From contig OY288243.1 of the NCBI GenBank assembly GCA_958450325.1, positions 65,208,606-65,272,605 of the forward strand: a DNA stretch of 64,000 bases. The letters are read 5' to 3'. Under the pieces are notes generated by a model. The model saw nothing but the letters and a program-made list of their open reading frames with translations, searched no databases and had not been told where the DNA came from. Made by a program: the position numbers and the translations under genes. How positions within the stretch are numbered: the stretch's first letter is position 1; the number at the start of each line of letters is the position of its first letter. This document shows positions 1 to 10,851 of the stretch, piece after piece. Source of the stretch: Agrostemma githago (lineage: Eukaryota; Streptophyta; Magnoliopsida; Caryophyllales; Caryophyllaceae).

Positions 1-431
1 CTTGTATAAAAAACGCAAAAGCCTCCCTGCTTACCTCTGGGCAGGCAGGGGGCAGGCCCCCTGGACTTTGAACAAAAGCCAGGGACAGGCCGGATCAACA
101 AGGACTGGGGGCAGGCCCCCCAACCTTGTATAAAAAACGCAAAAGCCTCCCTGCTTACTTCTGGGCAGGTAGGGGGCAGGCCCCCTGGACTTTGAACAAA
201 AGCCAGGGACAGGCCAGATCAACAAGGGCTGGGGGCAGGCCCCCCAACCTTGTATAAAAAACGCAAAGAGCCTCCCTGCTAACCTCCGGGCAGGCAGGGG
301 GCAGGCCCCCTGGACTTTGAACCAAAGCCTGGGACAGATCGGATCAACAAAGACTGGGGGCAGGCCCCCCGACCTTGTATAAAAACGTTAAGGAACCTCC
401 CTGCTTTCCTCTGGGCAGGCAGGGGGCAGGC
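1..431. repeat. 124-bp tandem repeat, about 3.5 copies
   Basis: Units beginning CTTGTATAAAAA start at 1, 125, 249 and 374, a period of 124-125 bp. Each contains GGCAGGCAGGGGGCAGGCCC and ends with a run of C. The copies differ by scattered substitutions. The array probably continues left of the window. It sits where Ogre/Tat elements carry hypervariable tandem repeats. From 432 to 674 there is no further gene, only the segment downstream of the antisense pseudogene. Confidence 0.9.
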
Positions 432-674
432 TGTACATCAAACTCATACGAGAAACCGAACGAAAGCAGACAAAAACAAACAAAAAGGTCTGCATAAAAA
501 GGAATAAAGTGGCAAGGGTACACAGGATAATAGTTTTCTAAAAAAGTGATTACAGTAAAACACGGCAGCCGGCCACCAAAAGGCTCGACGCGCAAAGAAA
601 TAAAGAAGTCAAAGCATCAGCGTAGGCGCAGCGGGGGACGAACAAGAGCCCTCTGAGGAAGACTGCCCTCCATA

Positions 675-2967
675 TTAAGCAGGGGGAGCATCTAGGCCAG
701 AAGTAGCAGCCCCTTCAGCCAGCATGCGCATCTGGGCCTCATCCTTGGCGGCGTAAAGGGCCCGAAAAGCTTCTTCATCAAAGCCAGGGAACATCTCCCT
801 GACAGCTTCCATGACCATTCCTAAGCAAGAATTAGCGCCATTCACAAAACCCGCCGACACGGCCGTTTCCACCTCTTGGATTATTTCATCCCTTTCTTTC
901 TGCCACTCCTCAGTCTTCGTCGCTAGATCACCAAGAGCTGCCTGAAGATCTGAATTCGCCTTGGAAAGGCGCTCCCCTAGATCGACGACACTTTTCTTGG
1001 CATGATCCAGCTCAGCTAAAGCCTTCCTGGCCTGCTCCAGCTATGCGAAGGCCTGCTGAGCTCTTTTTGACTCCTCCTCCAGGAGGGACACCTCCCTGAC
1101 AGCCCTCTCATTCTGAGACTTCCAATGGATCGCCTGATTCCTGGCCTCTTCCAGCTTGATTTCTCTTTTCGCCAACTGATCCTTCAAACTGGCAATAAGA
1201 GCAACGTCCCTTTCGACTGCAGAAAGGCAGTCAGAGTTAGCCAGTTCCTCGTCACTCAGACGGTTAAGGGCCGCCAACTCTTCAGAAGCCTGGATGATTC
1301 TGGCGGTACGCTGAACGTACTGAGTCACCTGATGGGTGGCAGAATGGACGGTATTGAGGAGATGATCCGCCAAAAATGCCCCGGAAAGTAAGGCGGAAAC
1401 ATCTTGGTTATCGCCGGCGGTGTAATGGAATTCGGCGTTCTCCTCAGAAAATAGGGTACCAGGAACCCCCTGAGCGAAGCGTTTTGGTTCAGGCGTAGCA
1501 GTTTCCAAATCCACCACTTGGTCGGCATTCGGAGCCTCCCTGCTCCTCTTTCTAATCAGCCCTCTGGGAGTGCTTTCCTTAGTCTCTTTGGAGCCCGCAG
1601 CCCGCGGTCCCGAGGGAATCTGAACCCCTGTGGAAAGGCCCCCCTGCCTACCAACAGGTGAGGGAGTAGCCTCACAGGCAATCACCTTCTTCGCAACCGG
1701 GGAAGGGGTGGCTTCAGAAACCGCCGTTTTTGCAGGCGTTGATCTGGGAGGGGCAGGGAGCCTTGGTCTACTGAACGACAAACCCTTCAGGTGCTTCATT
1801 AAGTTCTTCTCACCTTTCTTGAAATCAGGGGGAAGAGAAGGGCGACTTTGGACGACGGTAAGAGTCTCGGTCAGACCCAGACGCCTCACCTCCCCTTTTC
1901 TCCAAATGAAGGTGGCAAGATCTGCAAGGCAAACAGACGAACAGTCAGGACACTTAAAAAGAAAATGGGTAAGGGAGAATCATCAACACTCCTGAACTAC
2001 CTTCATTTAGACCCAGATTCATGCCCACCCGGGTCAGGTATTTATTAGTAGCAATGAGCTCCGCATGGGGGAGCCATAATGAAGGGCCATATACCCCATA
2101 TTTATCAGTATGAGCGGCAAAATAGTCTGTCAGTTCCTTGTCCTTCTCGCTCAGCTTCACCTCCAAGGCTTTTCCACCCACGCAAGGGTGATACTCCTCG
2201 GGGGTCTCTAGTCTGGTGTGGACATGATTCCTGAAATGACGGGGAATCCTCCACCCATGGGCACTGTGCACATAAAGGAAGTTGTTCTTCCAGTCTCTCA
2301 GACTGTCCATGGCTGGCCACACCAAAGCATGTCCCTTCTGCCTCAAAAGGGACCAATATCCAGGGGAGCCCGCACTCCCAGAAGAGACCATTTGTAGGCC
2401 GAACATACGAAATTAATGACCTGACAGCCGTGGGTGTCAGCTGGGCGATGGCCACATTCATACGCCTGAAAATCTCTTCCAGGGAAGGATGAAGGGGAAA
2501 GCGAAGGCCGAACTCCAGGCACTTGTGATAAACCGCTATACACCCGTCGGGAGGGCTACATACGGTGTCTTTCTCGTCGGGGACGACAATTGTGTACCCA
2601 TCCCCAAAATTGTACCGGCGGCATTTTTTGCAAGAATCAAGTCCCGATTTTTCGGGTCGGGGTAAGTGCTCAAGGGAATGCGGTACTTGACTTTATCTAA
2701 ATAATAAACCTTACCCCTCTCCCGACGAATAAGGGGGCCAGAGGTCCTGGAGGGGTCAATTTCCAGTGCCTCGTCATCCGAATCAATAACGTCGTACGAA
2801 GGAGGGTCAGGAGAGTTATCACCTCCACTATCCGCCGAATTTTCTTCCTCAACTACCCCAGAACCAACCTCCCTAGAGGAGGAGGCAAAATTCTCTCTAC
2901 CTTTTTCCCCTTCCTCCCTCCTTGATGGGTCAGTAAAAGGTAGGATCCGCTCACGAGTTCTAGACAT
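675..2967 (-). pseudogene. Antisense extra ORF of the Tat-like element (Transposase_28-like), with one intron
   Basis: Read on the minus strand from ATG at 2967, beginning MSRTRERILPF. An acidic, Ser-rich N-terminus leads to a middle part resembling the plant 'putative gypsy-type transposon' domain (PF04195): FGLRFPLHPSLEEI, IAQLTPTAVRSL, then a tract with WPAMDSLRDWKNNFLYV. A standard 79-nt intron (2000 to 1922; GT, pyrimidine tract, TTGCAG) joins GAA-G to AT-CTT in frame. The second exon is Pro/Ser-rich and then a long heptad-like coiled coil ending at 675. Lesions: a 1-nt indel near 2640-2665 and a compensating one near 2385-2420, so about 80 codons read in another frame, and an in-frame TAG at 1043-1041 (probably CAG before) after which the coiled coil continues to 675. 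Such antisense ORFs are reported in Tat elements; their function is unknown. Confidence 0.7.
1922..2000 (-). other. Spliceosomal intron in the antisense ORF
   Basis: On the minus strand it starts GTAGTTCAGG and ends TTTGCCTTGCAG, with a T-rich tract before the acceptor. Removing it joins ...LGLNE to DLATFIWRKGE without a frame break; unspliced, the reading frame ends within it. Its 79 nt is a usual plant intron length. Confidence 0.7.
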
Positions 2968-3015
2968 TGTAACTCTAATGGAAACGGAAAACAAGAAATC
3001 GAAAAGAAAAAGCAA

Positions 3016-3563
3016 GAAATGGAAGACAAAAGTCTAACCTAAGGTCGTCTGCCGGTGCGGTGAAAGCCTGAAGGAGAAATCTCCCAGAGAAATGGGGGTA
3101 CAAAGTAAGGCACAAGTCGTCAACACCAAAGGGTTTTGCAGAGAAAGAGAAAAGGAAGATTTCAAGAGGAAAGAAAGATTGAAGAAGGAAAAAGAGGAAG
3201 AATGGGTGACTGATTACTTTTATAGGGGGAAAGGCATACAAAGAGTCGCCAAATCCTCAGAAATCCGCCCAAAGACTACTGTCCACGCGTCACTCCCTCA
3301 GAAGTCAGCCCTGTGCAGTTTCCCAAGGGTAGCCTCGAAAGGACCAAAGGGTGTCAAAGGATTGATCACCCTGTGACGTCCCCTCTTCATTCAAACAAAA
3401 AGTAATAAACAAATACTAAAAATACAACACACAAACAAATTGACTGAGTTTCATTTCATTAGCCTTAAAAGGGAAAATTACATCTAGTGCCAAACAAGAA
3501 AAGAAAATACACAAGGGCCTAAAAATTCCGGCCCGACAAAGTCAAACACCCTGCTACGCAGGC
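3016..3563. other. Non-coding spacer between the antisense ORFs, purine-rich on +
   Basis: No supported gene. Positions 3120-3205 are almost pure purine on the + strand (GAAGAAGGAAAAAGAGGAAG) and could be the polypurine tract preceding the 3' LTR, but a TG start and 5' LTR comparison are needed because the left LTR is outside the window. The rest shows no motif I can name. Confidence 0.4.
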
Positions 3564-4148
3564 CTAATCGTCATCCAAGTCTGAGGAATGGTCCCCAGGG
3601 CTGCCTGGGCTCCCAAAATCCGAGCCCCAGTCCCAGTCTGGGGAATCCTTGAAAGGATCATCAGGGATTCCGTCCCCATCCTTGTCACTCAAGCAACCAA
3701 GACCCTCGCTATCATCGGAGTCTCGGCTACTATCCTCCCAGTCCCTGCCAAAGGGAACGGCCTGGGATTCGTCGCAGGTGCGACAACCTGTCCTCCTCAC
3801 AGGCGAGGAGGGGCCTGACGCCAGGGAGGAGTCAGTATCAGAGAAGTTAAGGTCAAACTGCTCAGGGTGCAGCCACGGAAAGCATTCGTGGCTTCCCCGG
3901 TCAAAGCAACCCCCTCCCTGAGGGCAACGCCCGAATCTGGGAGCAGCAGGGGGCGAGGATCTCATGAGACGCTTGCTCAACCTAGTAGGGACTTTCCTGC
4001 CACTCTGACGAGAATGAAGCCGTGAACGACGGCTACGACGGATAGCTCGATAAGCAGCTCGAGCGTACCGAAGCCTCCAAAATCCTCTAAAAAGGAAAGT
4101 AACATAGCGAACTCCACGGCGAGTCACGAATTTTTTGATCCAAACCAT
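3564..4148 (-). CDS. Antisense ORF, basic N-terminus and acidic C-terminus, unknown function
   Basis: 194 codons on the minus strand from ATG at 4148 (MVWIKKFVTRRG). An upstream in-frame extension to 4286 lacks an obvious better start. Residues 1-55 are strongly basic and aromatic, with an Arg-rich run (RAIRRSRRSRLHSR). A Cys-containing Pro/Ser-rich middle follows, and the last 60 residues are rich in Asp, Ser and Gly (DGDGIPDDPF, DWDWGSD). I do not recognise a family. It lies head-to-tail upstream of the Transposase_28-like pseudogene, in the same antisense direction, about 1.3 kb before the element's 3' end. It may be a second extra ORF of the element or chance coding in LTR sequence. The charge segregation and length favour a real or formerly real ORF. 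Confidence 0.4.
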   Translation of the reverse strand: MVWIKKFVTRRGVRYVTFLFRGFWRLRYARAAYRAIRRSRRSRLHSRQSGRKVPTRLSKRLMRSSPPAAPRFGRCPQGGGCFDRGSHECFPWLHPEQFDLNFSDTDSSLASGPSSPVRRTGCRTCDESQAVPFGRDWEDSSRDSDDSEGLGCLSDKDGDGIPDDPFKDSPDWDWGSDFGSPGSPGDHSSDLDDD

Positions 4149-4439
4149 GATTAAGACAAAGAAAGAAAAGAAAGTTGGAGATGGGTCATGAAAATGGCGA
4201 AGGAAAATGCAATTTATACAAGGAAGAAGGCCAAGGCATTGAATAACATCCCAACCGCCCTGACAGGAGAAACGACCAATCGGCACACCAGCACGCTACC
4301 CAAAAATCCAATTGGTGCACGAGGCAAACATGACCCAAGGAACAATTAAACTCTTGGCATGCCCAATAACAGAAGAGACTCCCCCTCGGGAATACGCGAA
4401 CGCATTAAAAGCACTGGTAAGAGACACAAGTCAACTCCC

Positions 4440-4800
4440 CTCCACCAAGAGTCCACCTGCCAAAGGGGAACCCTGCTTCCCCTCTAGCAGGTGAGGGCCA
4501 ATTGATGAGGGTCGAAGAGCCTGCGTCGGGCCACCTGCCTAGCAGGCCCCATGAAGACCCCGTCCAAGGAACCAAGGAGCCCGCCCAGCAGGTCGTTGGG
4601 AAAAGATACCAGGATTCCCCCAGTAAAACAAAACTACAAGGAAGCCGCCTGCCCGGTAGGGTAAGGCAACTGGCTGTGAGGAGCGTGCAGGCACTACCTG
4701 CTCGCCTGCCTCCGAGCGACCTTCTCCCTGAGCAGGGCCGGGGCCCCAGAAGCCCCCTCTGTCATCTTGCCTACAGGTAAGAGAGAACGAGTGGATGGGA
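4440..4800. repeat. Scattered CCTGC...GCAGG quasi-palindromes in the LTR
   Basis: Short inverted CCTGC/GCAGG pairs recur here: CCTGCTTCCCCTCTAGCAGG, CACCTGCCTAGCAGGCCC, GCCTGCCCGGTAGGG and TTGCCTACAGGTAAG. Related forms occur at 1645 (CCTGCCTACCAACAGGTGAG) and in the 124-bp repeats. Several end in GGTGAGGG or GGTAAG, which also resemble splice donors. Confidence 0.5.
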
Positions 4801-4875
4801 AAAAACCACGTGCCAATTTCTCATCCACTCATTCTTTCTCTCCCCACTCCTTTTTTCGTCTCTCTTGTGGGAAGG

Positions 4876-4883
4876 TATAAATA
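4876..4883 (+). promoter_or_regulatory. TATA box of the Tat-like 3' LTR
   Basis: TATAAATA preceded by GGAAGG and followed by a pyrimidine-rich stretch, about 330 bp before the element end. It gives the element a plus orientation, opposite to its two internal ORFs. Confidence 0.6.
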
Positions 4884-6017
4884 CTCTTCCATTTCCCACA
4901 TGAGGGGGGTTGGATTTTCTCTCTCTAGACTCTTACTCCTAAAAACGCCACCTAGTTCCTCACGAGCTAGGTTCATCAAGGCATTTCACGGACTAACTTA
5001 GGCATCGGAGAGGGTTCCCTCGGACAACCTCCGAGGCCCTGTGCGTTCATTGTGCAGGGAGCAAGCCAACTCCGCCGGGAAGGTCTGATCAAGGGAGAGA
5101 GACAAAGGAGAGGTTTAAGGAAATCAGGCGATCAGTTATTTACCAACAATCCGATTACACAACCCGGATCCAGAGCCGGGTTAATTGTTTCCGTGACCGG
5201 AACAATAGTTAAGATTTTCTTTAATCTTATCATTATTCGAACACTCACTATACTTCTGACATTGACAACAAAGCGAATATGTTTAAAAAATCTCGCAAAA
5301 ATAGATATTTATATTTCTAAAAGTAAGAGAATCGCTCACGCCATCAGATGTAATTAACAATAAACTATGTAATGATGTCTTTTCGAAGATTTTATTTAAT
5401 ATAAATCCACGAACAAAGTTATTCAACTTATAGCAATATAATTTACTATTTTGTCAAATAATTAAATTGAAAATGTAGAATATGTGAATTCGAAAGTGGT
5501 AATTCGCAACAAAAAAAAAACATACAGCATATGTAATAATGAAAATAAAATAAAATTGAGTATGTTACAAATTTATACATCTTCTACAAGTTTAGGTTTT
5601 TCCTTAACTTTCAAATGAGTTATTATTGGTTTAGTAAAAACAAGTGTCTTACAAATTTAAAAATAATCTAGTAAACCGTAGAAATTTAAAACTCTTTACA
5701 AATTAACGAATAAAAGACAACGTACGTAAATTCAAAAATATGAATAACCTCAAATGAACAATATAATTATGTTATTAGAAACAATTCTTTTTGAATTAGT
5801 AAATATAAATTAATTTATGAGGATTTTCGTTTGACATCAATGTTAATGTCGGTTATTTGATTACAAGACTAAATACACTCATGCATATAATTTGGAAAAC
5901 TTTTTATAGAAAAAAAATCAATTTTAACAATGAATGATGTAAATTAGCTTTAAATATGTATTAATAATATTGTATGTTAATTTTGAGATACAAATACGTT
6001 AAATGTATAGATTCAAA

Positions 6018-6025
6018 TATAAAAG
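6018..6025 (+). promoter_or_regulatory. TATA box of the unit-1 prolamin-like gene
   Basis: TATAAAAG lies 136 bp upstream of the ATG at 6154. The same box is kept in all units (for example 8193-8200), including those whose start codon is lost. The stretch between it and the ATG has other ATGs, such as at 6034, so the true transcription start is uncertain. Confidence 0.5.
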
Positions 6026-6153
6026 TGGACGATATGAACAATTGTTCTCCATCACAAGTCACTTTACTTTTGTATTTCTTTTTGTTCCCTGTGTGTGAAA
6101 CGTACTTGAGATATATATCGGAAATTTGAAATAATTTTAACTAAGTTTTTTAT

Positions 6154-6522
6154 ATGTATCCTAGAACAATCAAAATTGCTCTATTACTTGTTGTTTCAGT
6201 CCTTGTTATCTCTGAACAATGTTTCGCAAATGACTCTGTTGCCGCACCTAGCACCTCGAAGGCGGACGACTTTCAAAAATGTGAAAGGAAGCTAGGCGCA
6301 ACTTTTGGCGGTGTAATATCCGAATATATCTTTAACAACGAAAAACAAGTATCGAAAGATACTTGCAACGCTCTATTAAAGGTCGGAGAGGACTGTCACA
6401 AGCTTCTAACACAAGTGTCTATAGTCGACAAGCGTCTTGGTGAGAAAGAGACAAACGAAGCGTGGCATAAAAACGAAAAGGTATGGGAACTTTGCAAAAC
6501 ATTTGGACATGTTTCTAATTAG
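6154..6522 (+). CDS. Secreted prolamin-like (DUF1278/ECA1-type) cysteine-rich protein, copy 1
   Basis: 122 residues. Residues 1-25 form a signal peptide (charged start, then IALLLVVSVLVISEQCFA). The mature part has Cys at about 43, 70, 80 and 113 and the block VSKDTCNALLKVGEDCHKLL, matching the C-terminal half of the prolamin-like domain (PF05617), where most members have CC and here one Cys is Thr. Family members are small secreted proteins often expressed in egg, pollen or other gametophytic cells; some (EC1) activate sperm at fertilisation. Role here is inferred only. ATG at 6154 is supported by an in-frame TAA at 6142-6144 and a following signal peptide. A likely AATAAA-type signal lies near 6579. 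No intron is apparent. It is one of two copies with an intact start. Confidence 0.85.
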   Translation: MYPRTIKIALLLVVSVLVISEQCFANDSVAAPSTSKADDFQKCERKLGATFGGVISEYIFNNEKQVSKDTCNALLKVGEDCHKLLTQVSIVDKRLGEKETNEAWHKNEKVWELCKTFGHVSN

Positions 6523-8328
6523 TTCGTTAATATATGTATTTATATCTTTAATTGGAAAATTAGTACGAGATATGATCAAATAAATATGGTTATTAGTTAA
6601 ACATTGTCTGAAAGTTTCATTAATTACATTTTTATGGTAAATTGAACATAATAATATAGCTTCTACCACGGAGTTTTTTTTCAGTGTAGTGTCGTTGTTG
6701 AAGACATGCATATTATTTTACATTATTTGATTTGGTTGATTAATTATACTTTTCGTTGATTCCAATGTTGATTAACTATCATATATATGTACTTTACTAT
6801 TTTATCGCATTAACCTAACTATGTATCTCGTTTGGTAAAAAAAAAAACTCGAAATTTAGTTTAAATCAACCAAAGTGTTATTTTACTCTCTCTTATTTTG
6901 ACTACATATATACTCATCTTCGTAATTCTATAGATAGAATAACATATCCAACAAACATCAATTAAATAAATGAGATATTTTTCATGTTGACCTATAATAA
7001 TGATTGGAACGAGTTGAATAAAGTGTCCACAAAATCTTAAAACTCATATATATATTATTTAAAATATATGTAAACATCGTATGGATCATGTGATTTAGTA
7101 TTCCTTAAATTTCTGTTAACGAACATTGGTCGTATTTAAAGTTAAAAAAAAATATTTCTTAAGAATAGTCATTACATCAAAATGATTATGACTGAAATTG
7201 TAAAATTTTAAAAGCATCAAGTTATTTTCTTTCCATAAATATTAATATAAATAGTATCAATACTAAAAGGAGTGAAAAAATTAAAAAAATAAATTATTTT
7301 TGTAAAAAGCGAAAAACTACATCCTATTGTCAATAATATATAACAAGTACGTACATACATCCATGTACATTGTTAAGATTTTCTTTCATCTTATCATTAT
7401 TCGAACACTCACTATATTTCTGACATTGACAACAAAGCGAATATGTATAAAAAATCTCGCAAAAATAGATATTTATATTTCTTAAAGTAAGAGAATCGCT
7501 CACGCCATCAGATGTAATTAACAATAAACTATGTAATGATGACTTTTCAAAGATTTTATTTAATATAAATCCACGAACAAAGTTATTCAACTTATAGCAA
7601 TATAATTTACTATTTTGTCAAATAATTAAATTGAAAATGTAGAATATGGGAATTCGAAAGTGGTAATTCGCAACAAAAAGAAAAAAAAAAGAAACATACA
7701 ACATATGTAATAATTAAAATAAAATAAAATTGAGTATGTTACAAATTTATATATCTTCTACAAGTTTAGGTTTTTTCTTAACTTTCACATGAGTTATTAT
7801 TGGTTTAGTAAAAAACAAGTGTCTTACAAATTTAAAAATAATCTAGTAAACCGTAGAAATTTAAAACTCTATACTAATTAACGAATAAAAGACAACGTAC
7901 GTAAATTCAAAAATATGAATAACCTCAAATGAACAATATAATTATGTTATTAGAAACAATTCTTTTTGAATTAGTAAATATAAATTAATTTATGAGGATT
8001 TTCGTTTGACATCAATGTTAATGTCGGTTATTTGATTACAAGACTAAATACACTCATGCATATAATTTGGAAAACTTTTTATAGAAAAAAAATCAATTTT
8101 AACAATGAATGATGTAAATTAGCTTTAAATATGTATTAATAATATTGTATGTTAATTTTGAGATACAAATACGTTAAATGTATAGATTCAAATATAAAAG
8201 TGGACGATATGAACAATTGTTCTCCATCACAAGTCACTTTACTTTTGTATTTCTTTTTGTTCCCTGTGTGTGAAACGTACTTGAGATATATATCGGAAAT
8301 TTGAAATAATTTTAACTAAGTTTTTGAT

Positions 8329-8697
8329 ACGTATCCTAGAACAATCAAAATTGCTCTATTACTTGTTGTTTCAGTCCTTGTTATCTCTGAACAATGTTTC
8401 GCAAATGACTCTGTTGCCGCACCTAGCACCTCGAAGGCGGATGACTTTCAAAAATGTGAAAGGAAGCAAGGTGCAACTTTTGGCGGTGTAATATTCGAAT
8501 ATATCTTTAACAACGAAAAACAAGTATCGAAAGATACTTGCAACGCTCTATTAAAGGTCGGAGAGGACTGTCACAAGCTTCTAACACAAGTGTCTATAGT
8601 CGACAAGCGTCTTGGTGAAAAAGAGACAAACGAAGCGTGGCATAAAAACGAAAAAGTATGGGAACTTTGCAAAACATTTGGACATGTTTCTAATTAG
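8329..8697 (+). pseudogene. Prolamin-like gene copy 2, start codon ATG to ACG
   Basis: The full 123-codon frame (stop at 8695-8697) is open and aligns end to end with copy 1, but the first codon is ACG. No in-frame ATG exists downstream and TAA blocks the frame upstream. Within it, a Leu codon is now Gln (ERKQGATFG) and Ser before EYIF is Phe. Cys positions and signal peptide are retained. ACG has G at -3, so weak near-cognate initiation cannot be excluded. TATA box at 8193-8200 is intact. Confidence 0.8.
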
Positions 8698-10485
8698 TTC
8701 GTTAATATATGTATTTATATCTTTAAATGGAAAATTAGTACGAGATATGATCAAATAAATATGGTTATTAGTTAAACATTGTCTGAAAGTTTCATCAATT
8801 ACATTTTTATGGTAAATTGAACATAATAATATAGCCTCTACCACAGAGTTTTTTTTCAGTGTAGTGTCGTTGTTGAAGACATGCATATTATTTTACATTA
8901 TTTGATTAATTATGCTTTTCGTTGATTACAATGTTGATTAACAATCAGATATATGTACTATACTATTTTATCGCATTAACCTAACTTTGTATCCCGTTTG
9001 GAAAAAAAAATTGAAATTTAGTTTAAATTAACCAAAGTGTTATGTTAATCTCTCTTATTTTGACTACACATATAATCATCTTCGGAATTCTATAGATAGA
9101 ATAACATATCCTACAAACTTCAATTAAATAAATGAGATATTTTTCATGTTGACCTATAATAATGATTGGAACGAGTTGAATGAAATGTTTACAAAAACTT
9201 AAAACTCATATATATATTATTTAAAATATATGTAAACATCGTATGTATCATGTGATTTAGTATTCCTTAAATTTCTGTTGACGAACATTGGTCGTATTTA
9301 AAGTTAAAAAAAATATTAGTTAAGAATAGTCATTACATCAAAATGATTATGACTGAAATTGTAAAATTTTAAAAGCATCAAGTTATTTTCTTTCCATAAA
9401 TATTAATATAAATAGTATCAATACTAAAAGGAGTGAAAAAATTAAAAAAATAAATTATTTTTGTAAAAAGCGAAAAACTACATCCTATTGTCAATAATAT
9501 ATAACAAGTACGTACATACATCCATGTACATTGTTAAGATTTTCTTTCATCTTATCATTATTCGAACACTCACTATATTTCTGACATTGACAACAAAGCG
9601 AATATGTTTAAAAAATCTCGCAAAAATAGATATTTATATTTCTTAAAGTAAGAGAATCGCTCACGCCATCAGATGTAATTAACAATAAACTATGTAATGA
9701 TGACTTTTCAAAGATTTTATTTAATATAAATCCACGAACAAAGTTATTCAACTTATAGCAATATAATTTACTATTTTGTCAAATAATTAAATTGAAAATG
9801 TAGAATATGTGAATTCGAAAGTGGTAATTCGCAATAAAAAGAAAAAAAAAACATACAGCATAAGTAATAATGAAAATAAAATAAAATTGAGTATGTTACA
9901 AATTTATATATCTTCTACAAGTTTAGGTTTTTCCTTAACTTTCACATGAGTTATTATTGGTTTAGTAAAAAACAAGTGTCTTACAAATTTAAAAATAATC
10001 TAGTAAACCGTAGAAATTTAAAACTCTATACTAATTAACGAATAAAAGACAACGTACGTAAATTCAAAAATATGAATAACCTCAAATGAACAATATAATT
10101 ATGTTATTAGAACCAATTCTTTTTGAATTAGTAAATATAAATTAATTTATGAGGATTTTCGTTTGACATCAATGTTAATGTCGGTTATTTGATTACAAGA
10201 CTAAATACACTCATGCATATAATTTGGAAAACTTTTTATAGAAAAAAAATCAATTTTAACAATGAATGATGTAAATTAGCTTTAAATATGTATTAATAAT
10301 ATTGTATGTTAATTTTGAGATACAAATACGTTAAATGTATAGATTCAAATATAAAAGTGGACGATATGAACAATTGTTCTCCATCACAAGTCACTTTACT
10401 TTTGTATTTCTTTTTGTTCCCTGTGTGTGAAACGTACTTGAGATATATATCGGAAATTTGAAATAATTTTAACTAAGTTTTTGAT

Positions 10486-10851
10486 ACGTATCCTAGAACA
10501 ATCAAAATTGCTCTATTACTTGTTGTTTCAGTCCTTGTTATCTCTGAACAATGTTTCGCAAATGACTCTGTTGCCGCACCTAGCACCTCGAAGGCGGATG
10601 ACTTTCAAAAATGTGAAAGGAAGCTAGGTGCAACTTTTGGCGGTGTAATATTCGAATATATCTTTAACAACGAAAAACAAGTATCGAAAGATACTTGCAA
10701 CGCTCTATTAAAGGTCGGAGAGGACTGTCACAAGCTTCTAACACAAGTGTCTATAGTCGACAAGCGTCTTGGTGAAAAAGAGACAAACGAAGCGTGGCAT
10801 AAAAACGAAGTATGGGAACTTTGCAAAACATTTGGACATGTTTCTAATTAG
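10486..10851 (+). pseudogene. Prolamin-like gene copy 3, start codon ATG to ACG
   Basis: Open to its stop at 10849-10851. It has the same ACG start change and Ser-to-Phe change as copy 2, and an in-frame loss of one Lys codon (KNEVWEL instead of KNEKVWEL). Signal peptide and Cys pattern are preserved. No alternative in-frame ATG. It lies 2157 bp after copy 2 in a nearly identical unit. Confidence 0.8.

Larger units (their letters stand above)
1..5204 (+). mobile_element. 3' part of a Tat/Ogre/Retand-like LTR retrotransposon
   Basis: The segment ends sharply at 5204: sequence up to ...GACCGGAACA is not part of the 2.16-kb gene array, and from 5205 the array unit begins. It holds GC-rich 124-bp tandem repeats, two antisense ORFs and a forward TATA box near its right end. 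Tandem repeats in the 3' untranslated region and antisense extra ORFs are known traits of the Tat lineage (Ogre, Retand, Grande). The 5' LTR, gag and pol would lie left of the window. The left target-site duplicate is not visible; the right one should start ATAGT. Lineage is inferred from architecture, not from pol. Confidence 0.65.

Noticed and set aside
1..431. CRISPR-like direct repeats
   Set aside because: The repeats are continuous tandem units without spacers, in a plant retroelement.
3588..3921. Plus-strand ORFs opposite the 194-codon antisense ORF
   Set aside because: Shadows of the minus-strand frame, with no independent motif.
6406..6711. 101-codon antisense ORF repeated in units 1-4
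   Set aside because: It overlaps the prolamin-like gene end on the other strand and is conserved only because the units are. It is broken in the complete outer unit 7.
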